Assembly (NCBI GenBank): GCA_001464115.1
Contig: LNES01000003.1
Location: 766,943 to 830,942, forward strand
Direction: 5' to 3'
DNA length: 64,000 bases
DNA from: Chlamydiae bacterium Ga0074140
GTDB taxonomy: Bacteria; Chlamydiota; Chlamydiia; Chlamydiales; Rhabdochlamydiaceae
The translations under genes were made by a program, and so were the position numbers. The notes under the pieces were generated by a model that searched no databases, was not told the origin of the DNA, and worked only from the letters and a program-made list of their open reading frames with translations. Shown piece by piece: positions 61,416 to 64,000 of the stretch. Positions within the stretch are counted from its first letter, which is position 1, and each line of letters starts with the position of its first letter.

Positions 61416-61870
61416 TCCGCGCCCATCACTTGTTTGCAAATCTCTTCTGCCATGTCCATCACCTTTTCAAACATCTCTTTCCCGTCGAGATAAGGATCTT
61501 CGATCTCTTCCCCTTTGTATCGCTTACTAAAATCTGATGCAAGTCGAACCTTCGCGCGCGCCCTCAATGATGGAGCCATATTTTGCAACCTGCTTAAAAC
61601 CTCTTGATCCACAGCCAAGATCAAATCAAAGATCTCAAAGTAGCGGAGATCAAAAAGCTTTGCATGGTGATCGATCAGATAGCCGCGCTTTTTTGCAGCT
61701 GTGCGCATGCGTTCGTCTGCTTGACATCCAAGAAAATTCGCGGTAAGACCGCAGCTATCGATCAGAAACTCTTTCTCGCGGCCTGCTTTTTTGACACAGG
61801 CCTCCAAAACAGTCTGAAGCGCAGGAGATCTGCAGATATTTCCCAAACAGACAAAGAGTATTTTTTTCAT
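61412..61870 (-). CDS. Low-molecular-weight protein tyrosine phosphatase
   Basis: A 152-aa phosphatase. The P-loop FVCLGNICRSP near residues 6-16 holds the nucleophilic Cys8 (CxxxxxR-S), and the general acid Asp lies in EEIEDPYLDGKEMF, with the DPY(L)D pattern typical of the family. It would dephosphorylate phosphotyrosine, or phospho-arginine in some bacteria. Its position directly before the permease (four-base ATGA-type overlap) and after the kinase gene on the same strand suggests a transcription unit. The local kinase lacks its catalytic Asp, so a kinase/phosphatase circuit is uncertain. Confidence 0.9.
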   Translation of the reverse strand: MKKILFVCLGNICRSPALQTVLEACVKKAGREKEFLIDSCGLTANFLGCQADERMRTAAKKRGYLIDHHAKLFDLRYFEIFDLILAVDQEVLSRLQNMAPSLRARAKVRLASDFSKRYKGEEIEDPYLDGKEMFEKVMDMAEEICKQVMGAE

Positions 61871-61896
61871 GACAAGATCCTAACAAAAAGAAGAAA

Positions 61897-61973
61897 GGCG
61901 GGCACGGACACGGGCACGAAAGAAAGAAGGATTTTCCTCCCTTTCATGCCCGTGCCCACGTGCGTGTCCGATC
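61897..61973. repeat. Palindromic 'GGGCACGGACACGGGCAC' repeat
   Basis: GGCGGGCACGGACACGGGCACGAAAG is mirrored by CTTTCATGCCCGTGCCCACGTGCGTGTCCGATCC. It lies in the spacer between the kinase and phosphatase genes. Confidence 0.7.
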
Positions 61974-61998
61974 CCTCTTTTCCTCTCTTCTATCTTCA

Positions 61999-63732
61999 TT
62001 ATGAGACGTCGGCAGCGCAACGAAACCCGTAGGTTCCATTCATGGTGCCAGGATTATTGCGGTGGCGATGCGAACAGCGAAGATCCTCTTTTAGACTCTT
62101 CCAGCAACCTCCGCGAAGTACGCGATAAACCCCTTGAGGAGGCCCTTTGGGGTTGTTCGGCTCTTGGACAGATTCATCGTAGTAGTGGTACCCATACCAG
62201 TCTTGGCACCACTCGTAGACATTCCCAGCGATATCGTAAAGGCCAAGTCCATTTGGAGGATAGCTCATCACAGTAGTGGTATCTGAACTGAAAAAATTCG
62301 CCTGCGACCGTTCGATATTATTTCCAGTGGGATACACAGCCTCATCTAAGGAACCGTAGGCAGCAATCTCCCATTCTGCTTCCGTAGGTAGTCTTTTTCC
62401 GACCCATTTAGCATAAGCAAGCGCACCATACCATGTCACCCCGACAACTGGGTGCTTGGTATAGCCCGATTCGATATTGAGTTTGCCGCCACTTCGCTTG
62501 ATGCGCGACTCTCTCAAACGAATGGTGTCGTTATTCTGCGCATCTTTTTCGCCACCCATCGCTTCAAGAAAGCGAACGAACTGCTCGTTAGTGACGGGGT
62601 GCACATCGATCGCAAAACTGTCTAAAATAATCTCATGGCGCGGCATCTCATCACGTCCACCATTATTGCTTCCGCGGTAAAATGTCCCGCCTTTGATAAC
62701 TACCATCTCGGTCAGAATAGGATCGAGATTTTTTACCTCGGCAGGCTTCGGACGAAACTGTGCAACGGTATACTCTTTCTGGAAAATTGCTCCAGGATCC
62801 TCATCAAACTCCGGACGCTTCAACTCTTGCGGTTTGATTTTTGGCTTAAGCGGTTCCTCTTTTTTGGATTCCACGCTCTCTTTAGCTTCCGAGGCAAGCT
62901 CTTCCATAATCGCGCGAAGAGAGGGAGGACGCTTTAAAGGATCTGGTTGCAAACACTGGATGATCAGCTGATCCCAAGGCAGTTTGTATTGGGGAGCAGC
63001 ATGCGAAGGAAGCGGGAAAAAGCCCTCGGGGTAGTGGCGCATGATCAAAAAATAAACCAGAACTCCGAAAGAGTAGATATCCGCCCTCACCCCATCGACC
63101 GCATGAGAGCGCTTCTGTTCAGGTGCAAGAAAGACAAAATCTTGTAAAAAAGCAGAAGGCTCACTACCGCTAGCAGTGTCGCGTTCTTTGAGTCCTTGCA
63201 TTAGCGCGTCACTAATTCTGCTCAGTAGCGTGCCAGGAGCAAATAGACGAGAAATACCCACATCTGCCAGAGAAACGATACTCTTTCCCGCCTCTTTGGA
63301 GATCAGCACATTGCTTAACTTGAGAGAGCCGTGAAACAGCTTATTTTCATGGAGATAATCGAGAGCAGATGCAGCCCCGCGGACAATCGCCAGCAGCTCC
63401 TCTTCTTTGAAAGCTTCCTTGTGAATCTCGAGAAAACGAGAGAGATTCAAAGCCCCTTCAGTCGCACTGCCAAGAAAATCGCTGACAAGAAAATACTTCC
63501 CTTCCGAAAAAGAGACATTGTGGATGCGAACGATGTGTGGATGGTCCAACTTCGTGAGTGCACCGATCAACTCTTCAAAGCGTTTCAAAAATCCTCGATC
63601 GGAGGCGAGATCTTCAGGAAGAACTTTTAATACGACAGGTTTTTTGAGAAAGCGATGCTCAGCGGCGTAGTGCGTTCCGAGAGGACCGCTTCCCATCTCC
63701 TTGAGAATCTGGTAATCGCCTAACACTTTCAT
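61999..63732 (-). CDS. Pkn1-like protein: eukaryotic-type Ser/Thr kinase domain fused to a formylglycine-generating-enzyme-like domain
   Basis: The protein has 577 residues. Residues 7-275 are a Hanks-type kinase domain with a G-loop (MGSGPLGTHY, 13-22), Lys36 in VVLKVL, an ADVG in place of DFG (Asp157), and FLAPEQKR for APE. The catalytic-loop HRD is replaced by HGS (134-136), so the catalytic Asp is missing although Asn141 is kept. Residues about 345-577 form an FGE-sulfatase/DUF323 domain (GGTFYRGSNNGG, VTWYGALAYAKWVGKRLPTE, GNVYEWCQDWYG, GFRCAADVS). The same fusion is known in chlamydial Pkn1. Loss of the Asp suggests a pseudokinase or an atypical mechanism. Confidence 0.92.
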   Translation of the reverse strand: MKVLGDYQILKEMGSGPLGTHYAAEHRFLKKPVVLKVLPEDLASDRGFLKRFEELIGALTKLDHPHIVRIHNVSFSEGKYFLVSDFLGSATEGALNLSRFLEIHKEAFKEEELLAIVRGAASALDYLHENKLFHGSLKLSNVLISKEAGKSIVSLADVGISRLFAPGTLLSRISDALMQGLKERDTASGSEPSAFLQDFVFLAPEQKRSHAVDGVRADIYSFGVLVYFLIMRHYPEGFFPLPSHAAPQYKLPWDQLIIQCLQPDPLKRPPSLRAIMEELASEAKESVESKKEEPLKPKIKPQELKRPEFDEDPGAIFQKEYTVAQFRPKPAEVKNLDPILTEMVVIKGGTFYRGSNNGGRDEMPRHEIILDSFAIDVHPVTNEQFVRFLEAMGGEKDAQNNDTIRLRESRIKRSGGKLNIESGYTKHPVVGVTWYGALAYAKWVGKRLPTEAEWEIAAYGSLDEAVYPTGNNIERSQANFFSSDTTTVMSYPPNGLGLYDIAGNVYEWCQDWYGYHYYDESVQEPNNPKGPPQGVYRVLRGGCWKSLKEDLRCSHRHRNNPGTMNGTYGFRCAADVS

Positions 63733-63797
63733 AATTTTCGACTCTATCAGAAAGCCCCTGAAAAAATCAAAACGGGATATTCTTCAAACTTTTAAGA

Positions 63798-64000
63798 TCA
63801 CAAGTTAGCGATGGCTTTCTGGATCTCTTCTTTGGCAGTCACGCCAGGCTCGCAGAGATTTTGTCTACAGATGTAGAGCGCCGTTTTATTATCGATTGGA
63901 GTCATCTCTTTCTGTTCAGGAAGGAGCTGGTCGATCTCTTGTGCCTCTTTTTTCCAAACAACAACAAGATGTGGCGCAAAATGTTCGTGAATCGAGCTAA
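63798..64000 (-). CDS. C-terminal part of a YyaL/DUF255-type thioredoxin-domain protein, 5' part outside window
   Basis: On the minus strand a frame entering from the right edge ends at the TGA at 63798-63800. The 66 visible residues include FAPHLVVVW, LPEQKEMTPIDNKTALYICR and QNLCEPGVTAKEEIQKAI. The Y-I-C-R-x-x-x-C-x-x-P ending is typical of the C-terminus of the YyaL/spermatogenesis-associated-protein-20 family (thioredoxin-like domain plus a glycosidase-like barrel). The function of the family is not well defined. Confidence 0.75.
   Translation of the reverse strand, partial: SSIHEHFAPHLVVVWKKEAQEIDQLLPEQKEMTPIDNKTALYICRQNLCEPGVTAKEEIQKAIANL

Noticed and set aside
61897..61973. Possible CRISPR-like or tandem repeats in GGGCACGGACACGGGCAC
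   Set aside because: The units are too short and form a single palindrome without spacers.

Overview
The window looks like a chromosomal segment of an environmental (non-Chlamydia) member of the phylum Chlamydiota. The evidence is the set of gene neighbourhoods and family versions. waaA lies beside leuS. smpB, dnaN and recF run in that order. A DhnA-type class I aldolase, an oppABCDF operon, exbB-exbD and a Pkn1-like kinase fused to an FGE-sulfatase domain are all present. Many proteins of no recognised family have Inc-like hydrophobic hairpins or secreted-effector features. Asparagine synthetase, threonine dehydrogenase, PEP synthase and an adenylate cyclase point to a larger gene set than in Chlamydia. 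No rRNA, CRISPR array, transposase or phage gene was seen. Two genes run off the window edges: a pentapeptide/peptidase-C26 protein on the left and a YyaL-type thioredoxin-domain protein on the right.

Layout. 1-6 kb, minus strand: the C26 fusion protein, waaA, leuS. 6-11 kb, plus strand: a winged-helix-like protein with smpB, then dnaN and recF. 11-17 kb, mostly minus: a hypothetical, pgi, a TPR-like protein with an NLS-like N-terminus, tRNA-Pro (plus strand), a hypothetical translationally coupled to trmB. 17-23 kb: exbB-exbD and two large unknown proteins. 23-28 kb: tRNA-Leu, a csp-kbl-tdh operon, ppsA. 28-33 kb: small secreted, membrane and basic proteins, a phosphodiesterase, a methyltransferase. 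33-42 kb: thioesterase, glmS, a candidate deubiquitinase-like effector, adenylate cyclase, a NUDIX hydrolase coupled to an AsmA-like giant. 42-50 kb, minus: membrane and His-rich lipoproteins, a GNAT-sugar porter-aldolase operon, an HTH/nucleotidyltransferase pair, rlmI, rimO. 50-56 kb: oppABCDF. 56-64 kb, minus: asnB, a kinase-like membrane protein, an APC-USP transporter with a low-molecular-weight phosphatase, the Pkn1-like protein, YyaL.

How the genes work together. One group is translation and replication housekeeping (leuS, smpB, dnaN, recF, trmB, rlmI, rimO, tRNAs). A second is carbon and nitrogen supply for an intracellular bacterium: peptide import by Opp, an amino-acid permease, sugar import coupled to aldolase, pgi, ppsA, threonine to glycine plus acetyl-CoA by Tdh/Kbl, AsnB, GlmS. 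A third is envelope energetics and lipids (waaA, ExbB/D, the AsmA-like protein). A fourth is a scattered set of probable host-interaction proteins of unknown function.

The most unusual property is the density of intergenic palindromic elements of several unrelated families. They include two inverted copies of a roughly 470-510 bp element with ACATGTCGGG termini (between smpB and dnaN, and between trmB and exbB), two copies of a roughly 185-220 bp compound palindrome (between dnaN and recF, and after tdh), a 160 bp MITE-like element, and several smaller repeats. Some sit directly at stop codons or supply the sequence just before a start codon.
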